Shown one piece after another: positions 23,849-34,556 of a stretch of DNA of 64,000 nt. Under the pieces are notes generated by a model, which was not told the origin of the DNA, ran no database searches, and was given only the letters and a program-made list of their open reading frames with translations. Numbering within the stretch: the stretch's first letter is position 1; each line of letters starts with the position of its first letter. Location of the stretch: positions 1 to 64,000 of the forward strand of contig JBAOKB010000044.1 in NCBI GenBank assembly GCA_037044905.1, read 5' to 3'. Both the position numbers and the translations under genes were made by a program. Source of the stretch: Hortaea werneckii (lineage: Eukaryota > Ascomycota > Dothideomycetes > Mycosphaerellales > Teratosphaeriaceae).

Positions 23849-24561
23849 TTAGTTGTCGCTAGGGCAGAAGGTGACCTTGAAGTCAGTCTTGCCCTTGTAG
23901 CAAACGGTGTCGGCGGGGGAGCCGTCGGAGACCTGGTCCGGGTTGGTCCAGCACTGGCTGAGCGGGAAGCCGTTCTGCTCGGTGCAGACCTTGACCTCGC
24001 ACTCGTGGCTGCCGTTGCCGTTGTCGAGCGGCTCGATCTTGACGCCGATCTTCTTGTCAGAGCCCTATTGGAAAAGAATGTTAGCTGAGGTTCTGGTATA
24101 GCAAAGAGGGCAAAGGGTCGACGTACGGTCATCATGCTGACATCGTAGGCAGTGCCCTCGACGCCGCTCCAGCCGCTGTAGCCGAACTCGGCAAGAGACT
24201 GGGGAGCCCACTGGGCAGCAGCGCCCTGGTTGGCGGTAGCGGACAACCTCAGACCGATGTCCTTATAGTTGGCGGGGATCTGGGCGTCACCGCCAGAAGC
24301 GATCTCGGTCGGCTCGCACTTGGAGTTCATCTGGAAGTCGCTGGTGATCTCGAAGAGACCGAAGTACTTGGTGTCGGAACACTGGTTGTGGACGTGCAGG
24401 GTGTACGTGTCGTCACGAGCCTCCAGGGTGGTGTCGCGAGCGGCATGCTGCAGGCCGTGGTGACGGCGGTGCAGGTGCTGGTGGTTGTGGCCAGCAGAGG
24501 GAATGGCGTTGACGCCGACGGTTGCCAGAACGGCAGCAAGAGCGATAGCCTTGGAGAACAT
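23849..24561 (-). CDS. Secreted thaumatin-like / BYS1-like protein
   Basis: Two exons, 24561-24127 and 24064-23849 (phase 0 intron of 62 nt), encode 216 residues. A signal peptide is clear (MFSKAIALAAVLATVGVNA), followed by a His-rich pro-region with an RR pair at 32-33 that a kexin-type protease could cut. The body begins YTLHVHNQCSDTKYFGLFEI. It has several cysteines and ends KTDFKVTFCPSDN. The beta-rich pattern of a short N-terminal strand, scattered Cys and the GWSGVEGTAYDVSMM segment resembles fungal thaumatin-fold secreted proteins of the BYS1 type. Their function is poorly known (cell surface or secreted). The family assignment is from general resemblance only. Secretion is well supported. 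Confidence 0.75.
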
Positions 24562-27450
24562 GGTGGTTTGGATTGGTGGTGAGTTCTTTGTTGGATTCGT
24601 CGAGACCAGGTCGTTGGGTCGTCAGGAAGCTATAATAGCAGGGTGCTGTTCAAAGCAGTAATGATTGTGTGGCTGGAATGAGTGGACTAACGTCACAGAC
24701 GTTGATTGTTTGCGTGGAAGCAGTAAAGAGAGTGTGTGGTAGAGAGACCGAATAGACTCGTGAATGGGGGGGAAGAGGCTGGCATTTGAAAGGGAGGGAG
24801 CATGGTCAATATAATGCCTGCCGCGTATTACCTTTGTCCCGTGCGAACAAACAATAGCGCTTACGACAATGGGTCGCCTAGAAGGGGACAATAATGGGGG
24901 GGCTCTCGCATGCGCTCCAATAGGGGCTCTTTGCGCCGATTTAGGGTGGGCACAAAGGGCTTTGCGCATGCTCGGCAGGTGTCAACCATGTGAAATTTCA
25001 ACGACACGGCGATTTTACACCCCATTGTGCCATGAGAAAAATTCTTGTTGTACTGCTGGCGCCCACAGAAGAGTGTTTCGGGGTGGCTGCCGTAAGACTG
25101 GAGACTCGTGGTCCTGTGGTCTCGACCGGTGGTGGGTGCGCGGCGACCAGTCGCGTGCGAACCCGGCGATCAGGGCCACTGAGGGCGCGGTTCGGCCGTT
25201 TCAGCCTAGCCGTGCAGGGCGCCCGCTAATGCAGGTCCGAGCTCTGACTTTGCGCCCGGGGAGAACTTTGAGCGTAAATTGATTTGACACCCGGGCCCTT
25301 TGGCCAATCATTCATTAATTCCACATGAAAGGCGAGTTTCGGAAATTGCTGGTGGAGACGACTTCGCAATCCCGCCTCGATCACAAGCGATCTGGCTTTT
25401 AAGCCGGGGTGTTGGCTGCGTCCTGGCGATAAAGAGCGCGACCGACGGCACCGATAAGCGATGCCGACGCGTCCTCCGCCATTTTCGCGATGGTGGTGGC
25501 TGCAGCTGCGCAGCCTGGCAGCCAACCCCCCCGGTCTGTCGATGCCGTGTTGTTGAGGCGCAGGGCGGATACTGGGGCCGTCATCAGCAAGAGTGCCACG
25601 ACGTGACGACACCTCGACACCGCACATGATGTGTTGGCGATGACAGCACGGCACGGCGTGCGCGAAATGACAAGCCCTCGATCAACTAAACGCAGCCCTC
25701 ATGTGACTTGCGAGGGCAGCAGCATGAACGATAGAATGAACGTTATAGATTGCTGTCGAGTCTGTAAACAATCACGCCCGGACCTGTAATGTACACTTCC
25801 TTCATTCGATCATTTGCCGTCGGTAAACGCTGTGGAGTGATAATACACTTGTTACTGTGACGTAGAATAGAAGTTGAGAGCCTGGAGTCAACCGGGGTCG
25901 TCCATGTCGATGCGTAGGCAAATGCGAGGCGTCGAGGGCATGTTGCCGCCGCAACTGCACTGGTCGCAAAACGTTCAGCCGAGGTCAGACGGCTTTGCAA
26001 CAAGTCAATTTTACAGTGAAGTTTTGATTCCCAGTAACAAGAATCCCCCTCTCCGACGGACCGCCTATGCGACGTCGACGCAGCAGGAAGTCGGTCGCCA
26101 GAGCACTGTGCTCGCAAACCCGTTTATGGAATGGTGTGTCGTGGAGACCTGGATCGGGACAGGAGCCGTTACTCTAGTGAGAGCCGTTATTCTATTGAGA
26201 GCGATCCAATGTTGTAACATATGTTTGCCAGCCCATTATAATAATCAAAGCCCCGCGCGTGATTTTCCCATTTTGATGCTCGAGACACTTCGCCATAGGG
26301 ATACCCAGAATAGGCGTCCATCTGAGCACGGTATGGAGAGATGGAATTTGCTGGCTGCTCACGTCGCAGTGCTGCATCACCAAATATAGCTTGTGTCGAA
26401 ACGGCTTGAGGTGAACTGGCTTGAGCTTCGAGCTGGCCTGAGCAACACCGAGTTGTTTGGGGCGGATTTCATTGGAGCCATGAGCTTCGCTGATACTCGG
26501 GTGGTCGGCGTACGAGGAACTAAAATTGCGCAGTCAGAAGTCGCCGCTGAAGCGAGTTTTTATCTGCATTCCGATTCCCGTCTTGCCCGGGAAAGCATTA
26601 CTGGCGCACCCTCGGAGCGCTCCCTACGATGCTGGCGAAAGCCTGGCAATGTGAAGGTTTTGCGATAGGCGCGCAGCAGTGGTTCTTGTCAGCGCAGGTT
26701 GTACAGTGGATAATCACCTGGGCAGTCGCACACTTGGAGTCAGACCAGGAGTATCGACCATGTGTACTTTCTATGCCAGACAGTTCACTTTGAAGGTCGG
26801 AAGGGCTGGCAAGATGACCATAAACGAGATGTTGCATGATAGTCTCATGTTGAAGGCTACCTTACCTACCTGGCACAGTATGAACCTCCCCGGCTCCATG
26901 GGGCACCTGGGCAGGGCTTGGAACAGAGCTTAGGGCCTGAGGCAGCGGCAGCAGCGACCTTTTCAATCGATGGAAGGGAGCCCGAGGCAAGACGTACTAC
27001 AACGTCAGGCAATTGGCAGTCCAACCCTTTTCCAGCACCGGCGATCATCCCAGACTATCAATCTTAACATCCGACGGACTGACATTGATTTCTACACGAT
27101 TGCGTCAATTTCGATGCGTTGATTCAACTTCTGCAATAAGGCACTAATCGTCAGGAGCTACCACATTCCATACCATGGACTCCAGCGACGACATGCTCTC
27201 GAAGAGCCTGACGCAGTGGGTCGCACCTCCTAACAAACCGACTTCAGCGCTTCTAGCAAGCACGGTTGTGGGCATCTCTTCTTCGCTTGCCTCCCTGAAT
27301 CTGTTATGCTCTCCGTGTGCTTTCCCACAATGCGGCAGGTAAGAGGATCAGATGGTTCGCTTTCATTGTGCTTACTCCTTTTCCCCGCTGTCGGTCCTCG
27401 ATCTCTCACTTGCATGTACCATTCCGCATCTTACCCACGATTTGCACAAA
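24562..27450. other. Long gene-free stretch
   Basis: Almost 2.9 kb between the thaumatin-like gene and the large disordered protein. Open frames are short and overlap on both strands. No domain, tRNA or transposon protein is visible. A possible extra 5' coding exon of the next gene lies at 27175-27338 (see findings). Confidence 0.6.
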
Positions 27451-30400
27451 ATGCTATCCAGGACCAACAGCAATGCTGGCGACCGGTTGCGCCGAGCGAA
27501 GTCGACATCCTCGCAGCATACCACGTCCTCGGGGCATCAGCGCAGCTCGACTTCCATCGATCCATTTGTCACGCGGCAACATGCCGAGGTCGCTGCACTA
27601 GAGGCTTACAACAGAGCCCGGCGAGAAGGGGAGCCAGTCTTGCAAACATACCAACAGGTTCAACCGAAGATACAGCGGCGTCGTAGTCAAGCAGGTCGGA
27701 GAGAGGGAAGCCACCTTGAAGAAGCTCGGTTAGGCCGTCGAAAATCCACGTCTACGAAAGGAGATACGAGACCACCGCAGACAGTCATTGCAGCACCTTC
27801 GAGGCGATCTGAGCCTGTGACTGACAATTCTGGAGAAGAGAGAGTCATTACCAAAAAGCGCTCAGTCATCCCACCGAACAGACGAGGTGGCGAAGCCGTT
27901 GGACAGGGCCAATTTCTCACCGTTCCGGCAAGCGCACCGCGCACCAGAAAGGCTCAATCGGTCTACACTGATGGTAGTCCAACTCCCAGGCATCCTTCCG
28001 CACATTCCAGAGACCGCCATTCTTCGCTCCAACGCAGTAGTACTCCCACGGCCACTCGTGATGGATATAATGGTAACCTGGCTTTGCTCTCCAACTTCGG
28101 TGAGCCGCTTGACAGTACGGTCCGAACCTTCAGCTCTGCCAGACCGTCAATTCGTAAGACACAGACGGATGAAGAAATTATTGCTCTTGCTAGAGACAAA
28201 TGTCTCCGAGACTTCCAGCAGAAGAAGCCACGCGAACGAAAATCCATGCTCCTCGCTCCTTTCCAAAGACGGCGCGCAACGCTGTGGCAGCAGAGCAGCG
28301 ACGATGGCTATGACCATGAGCTGCCGCCTTTCAATTACGCTGGCAACGACACCTTACCGCCATTGCCGCCGTTGCCGCCTCCACCGCCCCCTCCAATGCC
28401 AACGATGGATTCAGCACTGCCCACTATCACCGGAAAGGCAGAGAAGAAGTCACGGATGTTTTCCGACTCCCTCAAAGGCCGCATCAAGAAAGCATTCCGC
28501 AAAACTTCCAAAACGCCTAGCGAGATTCCAGTCCAGCACGTCGAAGCCAAGCAGCTGCATTATCCTGCAGATCCGGCGTCTTACCAAGGCTCGAAGGCAC
28601 CTAACAAAGATCCCTTCGCGGATTTTGACGAGACAGTACCGTTGCCGCCAAAGTTAAGAGCGAGTACCGGCAGCAGCAAGGAGAGCTTGGCTCAGTGTAG
28701 CGATGCAAAGTCCCGAGTGACCAGTTGGACCAATTCAACGGTAGCTGGTACAGTCAACTCGAGAATGAGTCAGCGCCCTATGACAGTCGACGATTCCAGC
28801 AGGATTCTGCCGCGCAGTGGTAGCCAGGCGACTCTACGCAAGGCAAGCTCTTTCTTTGGTCGTCCTGTTATTAACAAGTTGCGAAAGACAAGCATGGTTC
28901 AGCTCAAGAGTAGCGAGGAGAGCAAAAGCCTGTATTCGGCCCTTCAAGAGCGAATAAAGCCGTCTAAGCGTCCGATCACGCCGTCTATATCGATCGAGGC
29001 CGCTCAACCAGAATCTGCAACGGCCATCGACGGTCGTGCAAGCTTGCCGTCTCAGCAGCGGGGACATGTGGCAGCTTCACGCTCTAGCGCACACAGCAAT
29101 CGCAGTATCAGGACTGTGACACCCGATCCGACAGACGTGAAGTTCAACATATGCTCACCTGTGCCCGAGGTCGCCAGTCCAGATGGGCTAGAGCAAAGCA
29201 GTTCTAACACTGACAATACCGGCAACAATGCTGCCTTTCAATTTCCACCAAGCGATTTACAGCGACGTCATGCTAGAAGGGCGATTCCGCCTTCTTCGGA
29301 GCAGTTGGCTCGTCGAATGGAGAGGTCCAAGAATAGATGGCAATGTCCTCTTGATGAGTTCTCGCCGGCAGCTCCCCGCTCGACCCGAGCTGCGATGATG
29401 GACGACAACCCATATGAGTTGCGGTCTTTGAGCCGATCCCACCCGCAACCTCCATTGTCCAATGATCTGCCCCACCACACTAAAGTCGAACAAACAGCAG
29501 AGCCTGTGCGTCCTAACATTCTATCTCCAAGCCTGTATTCACGGGCGACAGACGGTGCTTCGCCACGGCCGTATACGCCTGTCGAACCAGTGGGTACCGT
29601 TGTCACCATCACCGGCCGAGAAGTGAGGAGCTATTCCATATCGCCGCCGAAGAAAGTCGCAGAAGAGCCTCAGCCGGTAAAATCCGCGCGAACGAGTGGG
29701 CAATGGCGCAAATGGCTGTCAGACGAGATGCACTCGTTCAAGAACGGTCTCGAAGGCTTGACATTGACACAGGCTCTTACACAAGGCGAGGAAGCGGCTG
29801 CCCAAGGATTTCTCAGCCCAACCAGACAGTCTGAAGAGACGGGCTCGCAACCGGGCTCTGTGTCGCCGCCGTTCGGTAGGCGGCGCGCATCAGCTTCAGC
29901 GAGTCGCCCGCAGTCCGTAACAACCAACCGAGGACGCCGAACTGGCAGTAGGACATCCAGCATGATGAACGAGCGATATCCTATGATCGAGACAGGCCGT
30001 CAATCCCGGGAGCAGAGTCTCACGAGCCGCAACACTTCTCGGCAAGGGTTTCGTACAGCTAGCCGGACTAGCAACAGTCCTCCAGAAGAAATCACTCACC
30101 AGAGCGGCGACTGTAATAGGCAGAGACGATCTTTCACCCAGCAACGCATCGTAACTGGCAGGCAAAGTCTTGGCCAACTGAATACAATCGCACGTGGGAG
30201 AGACGCCCTCAGTTCCCTTGGTGCTGCTCAAGAGCCTATGATGAGCGGCGCCCTCCCGATTGAAGGCGAGAATCCGGACAGACTGACTAAAACCACATCC
30301 CATCCCGAGGGGCCGCACAGAGCCGCAAACAAACACAGATCTGCATTAGAGCTTCGAGCGAACTACACCAACACCAGCACAGGCCGGACCACTCCCTTAG

Positions 30401-30789
30401 AGATCCGGCGCAAAAACATCATTCACACATCCAACATGTTAGAAGATAGTACCATTATGGACATCGCAGCAGGACCTTACGCCTCTCACCAAGCGCCTCT
30501 CCCCTCCGGCCGCGACAACAACGAAGACGAGAAGGAAAACGCTCCGCCAGCATCGGCGGATGACAACCGGCTGCCTGCCCTCTCCAGCTCGGAATGGTTG
30601 GCTGCAGGCCCGAACAAGTCTCGTAAACCCTCAGCCGTGCATCCCGCGTTGCGAAATCGGTCGGTATCGAGATACTCTCCGGTCAGGAGCACGGGACCGG
30701 GGAAAAGTAGTCCGGCGTCTCCTGGTCAGAGGTTGGCGGGGGAGTGGCTCGAGAAGAGGAGTAGGGAGACGACGCCGGCGTTTATGTAG
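27451..30789 (+). CDS. Large disordered fungal protein, function unknown
   Basis: A 1112-residue frame starting MLSRTNSNAGDRLRRAKS. It is Ser/Arg/Pro-rich and mostly disordered. Likely conserved short segments are: DPFVTRQHAEVAALEAYNRA (about residues 35-55, helical); a polyproline stretch near 310-320; SLKGRIKKAFRKTSKTPSEI near 340-360; and SRVTSWTNSTVAGTVNSR near 420-440. The last is GEWLEKRSRETTPAFM at the very C-terminus. Basic RxxS-type sites are abundant, suggesting phosphoregulation. Similar proteins are widespread in moulds but have no assigned role, as far as I know. The frame stays open upstream to a Met at 27352, and a spliced upstream exon is also possible. I chose 27451 because the sequence then begins like a normal N-terminus. 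Confidence 0.8.
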   Translation: MLSRTNSNAGDRLRRAKSTSSQHTTSSGHQRSSTSIDPFVTRQHAEVAALEAYNRARREGEPVLQTYQQVQPKIQRRRSQAGRREGSHLEEARLGRRKSTSTKGDTRPPQTVIAAPSRRSEPVTDNSGEERVITKKRSVIPPNRRGGEAVGQGQFLTVPASAPRTRKAQSVYTDGSPTPRHPSAHSRDRHSSLQRSSTPTATRDGYNGNLALLSNFGEPLDSTVRTFSSARPSIRKTQTDEEIIALARDKCLRDFQQKKPRERKSMLLAPFQRRRATLWQQSSDDGYDHELPPFNYAGNDTLPPLPPLPPPPPPPMPTMDSALPTITGKAEKKSRMFSDSLKGRIKKAFRKTSKTPSEIPVQHVEAKQLHYPADPASYQGSKAPNKDPFADFDETVPLPPKLRASTGSSKESLAQCSDAKSRVTSWTNSTVAGTVNSRMSQRPMTVDDSSRILPRSGSQATLRKASSFFGRPVINKLRKTSMVQLKSSEESKSLYSALQERIKPSKRPITPSISIEAAQPESATAIDGRASLPSQQRGHVAASRSSAHSNRSIRTVTPDPTDVKFNICSPVPEVASPDGLEQSSSNTDNTGNNAAFQFPPSDLQRRHARRAIPPSSEQLARRMERSKNRWQCPLDEFSPAAPRSTRAAMMDDNPYELRSLSRSHPQPPLSNDLPHHTKVEQTAEPVRPNILSPSLYSRATDGASPRPYTPVEPVGTVVTITGREVRSYSISPPKKVAEEPQPVKSARTSGQWRKWLSDEMHSFKNGLEGLTLTQALTQGEEAAAQGFLSPTRQSEETGSQPGSVSPPFGRRRASASASRPQSVTTNRGRRTGSRTSSMMNERYPMIETGRQSREQSLTSRNTSRQGFRTASRTSNSPPEEITHQSGDCNRQRRSFTQQRIVTGRQSLGQLNTIARGRDALSSLGAAQEPMMSGALPIEGENPDRLTKTTSHPEGPHRAANKHRSALELRANYTNTSTGRTTPLEIRRKNIIHTSNMLEDSTIMDIAAGPYASHQAPLPSGRDNNEDEKENAPPASADDNRLPALSSSEWLAAGPNKSRKPSAVHPALRNRSVSRYSPVRSTGPGKSSPASPGQRLAGEWLEKRSRETTPAFM

Positions 30790-32168
30790 GGGGGTGATTA
30801 CTAGGGTTTTGCTACGAGGACTTTGAGATGGGAATTTTTAACGAGTATGGATATGTAAAATGGCAGATGGTGGGGCTATGGCGGTTGACAGTAGGATAGA
30901 TATTGCGAGGTTACTGTCTAGACGTCCAGTAAAACCTCCAACCACTACTGAGGTTATTGATTTATGGGCGACTGAGATGGGGGCTAATTAGTCTGCTTAT
31001 CTAACCGTTTTGATTGTGCTTTGATCCCCTTGTGAAGCGGCGCGCGGTCGTCTTCCGCTAACTTTTAATCACACTGTACCACTGCGGGTACGCTCCATCC
31101 TGCCCGATGCTATCAAGGATCTTGGCTGTCCGAACGCCTTACGACGTCTCTGCCGAAGTCCTGCTCGGTCCCCGTTGATAAGACCTCATTTGCCGCCTGC
31201 TTTCGGGCAACCGCGGCACTTCAGTGATTACTAATGAATGAATGTAGGGTGATTGAGGTTGCCCGAGGGCTTCCCACTCATCCGCGCCGCAGCGGAAGTC
31301 GGATGGAGCACCACTTCGCCTTTCATCTGGCCGAGCGTAAGAGAGAGTGGCCTAAATATAAAGCGGTATATAATTTCACGAACGCCTTGCAAAGAAGATT
31401 CATGTAATGTTGCTTCAGCTTGACACGGTCTTTAGTTGTAGAGTGCAACATCACCTTCAATAGGGATTCATGTGTTGCGAGGAATATAGCAATCGGCTCG
31501 TACTTGATCGCAGTGATGGCCGGGCATGTGTAAGAAGCTTGTGTCACTTGGAGAGCCCCTTCACGACATTGACAGTATCATAGAAACATGATGGACGACG
31601 TCCTCATTTCAAACCGTACAGCTGCTCCTACTCTCCATCAACGATTCAAACCGACTGAAACCTCACAGTACCCACTACATGGCTACAGTCTAGTCTGCGA
31701 CTCCTGATCTCGCAAGGAGCCTCAACACAGAAACCTTTCGTTCAACACATTCGCAATCGCATTCACGAGTCGCCACCACCATTTCCCAAGGCACAAGCGC
31801 TTTTCCCCGAACCAACGACAGTCTCGAATGAATGCCACAAGTACCTCGCTTTAACTAGATGTATCTTCTCATCAAAGCTGGCCGAAGACTCGCTGCCATA
31901 GTATGCCTTGAGACAGATGAATCTTCAGATCCTGGGCTGACCCAGCCATAGCCTGACCCACTTCATACGAGCGGTCGTCCAAAGACGAGCGATTTGGTCC
32001 TCTCAGAGCGAGCTGGAGACTGCAGTTCTACAATTTGATGGCGACACTGTTCAGGCCGTCCAGGCTCTGAAAGAGTCACGGCCCGATCTCACCGCCGAGC
32101 TAGAAGGCAGATTAGAGGATTTGCTGTCGTCTTTTCAGGAATGCGCAGCTTACTGCAAGTCTCAGGAG
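30790..32168. other. Intergenic at left edge of the cluster
   Basis: Contains the left copy of the flanking repeat (30983-31093). From 31941 an open frame continues in phase into the aldo/keto reductase without a start codon of its own (see findings). No other gene is visible. Confidence 0.6.
30983..31093 (+). repeat. Left copy (A) of diverged direct repeat flanking the gene cluster
   Basis: Three colinear blocks match the copy at 43315-43433 in the same orientation. Block 1, 30983-31019 against 43315-43351, has 32 of 37 identical bases. Block 2, 31035-31062 against 43386-43413, has 23 of 28. Block 3, 31079-31093 against 43418-43433, is nearly identical. The spacers differ in length. Most mismatches are C/T or G/A transitions, compatible with an old repeat weathered by repeat-induced point mutation. 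The element type is unknown. Confidence 0.75.
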
Positions 32169-33666
32169 ATGCTTCGCTTCCCGTTCTCACGAGCAGAGAG
32201 ACAAGTCCGAGACGTGTTGTATAGCCTGCGCGCGCAGAGCGACCGGCCAAACGGGGAGAAAGAAGCAGAGATTCCTGCCCCATCACTCTCGCTTTCTTTG
32301 TCTGAACATTCGAAGAAAGTCGAGACGTTCGAACTAGGGCCTATCAATGCTCCTCGTCTACTAAATGGCCTTTGGCAGCTTTCCTCGCCTGCATGGGGCT
32401 CCAGCACCAGCGAGCAGCAGGAACAGGCTATAGCGCAGCTGGTGGAAGCCGGCTTGACGATGGCAGATATGGCCGATCACTATGTTAGGCGCTCCCAACC
32501 CTGAATTTCCTCGACAGAAGCTGACAAGGGGATAGGGCGACGCCGAGCTGATTTACGGGGATTTCAGGAACAAGCTCATGCCCGAGCTTAAGGGTCAGGT
32601 TCTTGCAGCGACGAAATGGTGTGTCTTTAGTAAGCCGCAACAGGCTATCACAGAGGATTGGGTGCTTCAGGCCGTCCACGAGCGTTCACGACGGCTAGGT
32701 GGGAGGGTTGAGCTGCTACAATTCCACTGGTACGATGTACGTGCTGCCTCATCATTACGTCCGCTGGCCTGCCGAAATCAAAGTGCTGACCCCTTTTCAT
32801 AGTACGAAGATAAAGATTATCTGGAAACTCTCACCATTCTAGTCTCCATCGCCCGGCACCAACCGCAGCTCGTCTCTGCTATTGGACTCTGCAACTTCGA
32901 TGCAGCGCACACCGCGGAGGCTTGCGAGTACATCCTGGAAAGGACGGGGTCGGTTGGCCTCGTGTCAAACCAAGTTCAGGTAGGTCTGAGAGTATAGCTT
33001 TAGACTGGTAGTGAGGCGCTGACACTTTGATTTTCATTTAGTTCTCGCTTCTCGATTCACGACCTTTGCACGACATGTATGCAGTGTGCCAGAGATACGG
33101 ATTGAAACTTTTGACCTATGGCTCACTAGTAAGTAGCGGCTACTACCCAGGCATTGGCTTGTCCACTAACAGACATGTCGCAGTGCGGCGGCTTCTTGTC
33201 ACCAAAGTGGCTCAACAGGACTGCACCAGACCTCTACTCAACGGCTGAACAGTTGACGCCATCTCAGCGCAAGGTACGAGAACCACCACATGAGCATGCA
33301 CGGAGGCCATGAAACTAACAAGGTCTCGAACAGTATTTCGATATCATCTCCGCCTGGGGCGGCTGGGCTGACTTCCAGAGCCTTTTGTCCGTCCTTGATG
33401 GTATTGCGCGCTCCCACGGCGTCACACTGACCAACATAGCGACTCGATGGGTGCTACAACAGCCCCACGTCGGTGCAGTGATCGTGGGGACCAGGTTAGG
33501 CGTGTCCAATCACGGCAACGACAATATCTCTGTTTTTGACTTTAAGTTGAGTGAAGAAGAGGTAGCCGCGATCAACTGCGTTTCACTTGGTGAGCGAAAG
33601 GAGAGGTCGAGAGCTTTGTTTGAAAGACTGGGCGATTGCGGGAACGAATATCGTGCTATGCATTAG
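32169..33666 (+). CDS. Aldo/keto reductase
   Basis: NAD(P)H-dependent TIM-barrel oxidoreductase. Six exons, 32169-32483, 32536-32736, 32803-32979, 33042-33128, 33184-33273 and 33334-33666, encode 400 residues. Family landmarks: LNGLWQLSSPAWG, then MADHYGDAELIYG across the first junction (catalytic Asp and Tyr of the AKR tetrad) and AATKWCVF (Lys). These are followed by LLQFHWYDYEDKDYL (His), SAIGLCNFD and VGLVSNQVQFSLLD. The cofactor-binding GAVIVGTRLGVS lies near the C-terminus. The first donor, GTTAGG, is non-standard but gives exact family sequence. About 60 extra residues precede the barrel, and the frame stays open further upstream, so the start is uncertain. It is the leftmost gene of the putative cluster; the substrate is unknown. 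Confidence 0.88.
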
Positions 33667-34081
33667 AAGCACCGGCATTAGTCCACGCACGGCATACATT
33701 CTTATTGTTGTATCTCAGTTCCAGCCAAATTCAAAGCGAGTACGTGTCTGAAGCCCGTCGGAACAACTTCCATTGCTAGTGATTTGGGCTTGGAGCGGAA
33801 GATAAACCGAACGCAATATCTAAAGGCACATCCTATCTTGCAGCCGGCTAGTGTTGGTAGATAACATGCGGAAGCCTTGCCCGAGCGGCCAAACTCGCCC
33901 GGTCTCATCATCCGAATTTCCGAGATCCGATTAGTATGTTCCGACATCGTATCGTTATCGGCAGGGCCACCGGGTTACTCTATGCCCTTCTCAGCTGGGA
34001 ATGGGACTAAAGTCAACATAACTCTGTGATTGAGAGCAACAGAGGTGTCGCAAGTTCAATCATAAAGACTGGTCCAAAACC
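33667..34081 (+). promoter_or_regulatory. Intergenic, probable promoter of the TIGR04076 gene
   Basis: Follows the aldo/keto reductase and precedes the next plus-strand gene. Several CGG/CCG triplets cluster at 33880-33980, but none has the N6 spacing seen in the two divergent promoters of the cluster. No gene is visible. Confidence 0.4.
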
Positions 34082-34502
34082 ATGGGGGACACAACCAAGA
34101 ATAAGCCTGAAGATGACTTGTTTGAGCTTTACGATCTACGCATAGAAGCCGTGTGCCCGCCAGATGCAAGAATCATGTGCGGTGCAAAAAAAGGCGACTT
34201 CTTCACGCTGGAAGGCGAGATGATGTATCTCCCAGAAGGTCAAGGGCTTAGCATTTACAGCCTCGGTAGGTGCTAGAATGTTTCGCTATCTCCGAACATA
34301 TACTAAACGACGTGAAGCCTCAATTCTCCCGCTGCTGGCAGCAAAACAACGCAGAACGCATGCCCATGATTGGATGTCAACAGATGCGCTGATCGCGTGT
34401 CCCGATCCGAGCTGCAAGTCGCAGTGGAAGATAGTGCGGACAGGGATTCGCCAATTCAGCCACGCAGAAACAACAGTGGTCGGTTTAGAAGGGAATGCAT
34501 GA
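34082..34502 (+). CDS. TIGR04076 family protein
   Basis: Two exons, 34082-34265 and 34318-34502, with a 52-nt intron, encode 122 residues. The sequence fits the small TIGR04076 family. LYDLRIEAVCPPDARIMCGA carries the first Cys pair, then GDFFTLEGEMMYLPEGQG, then SIYSLASILPLLAAKQR across the junction. DWMSTDALIACPDPSCKSQW follows, with the second Cys group. In bacteria this family is known from short proteins next to redox enzymes such as aldo/keto reductases; its activity is not established. Finding it beside an aldo/keto reductase here fits that association. No signal peptide or membrane segment is present. The family call rests on the overall pattern. Confidence 0.75.
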
Positions 34503-34556
34503 AATCCAATGGCCATTCTAGACGCAAGAAATTATCCGATATCGTCGAAATCTGTT

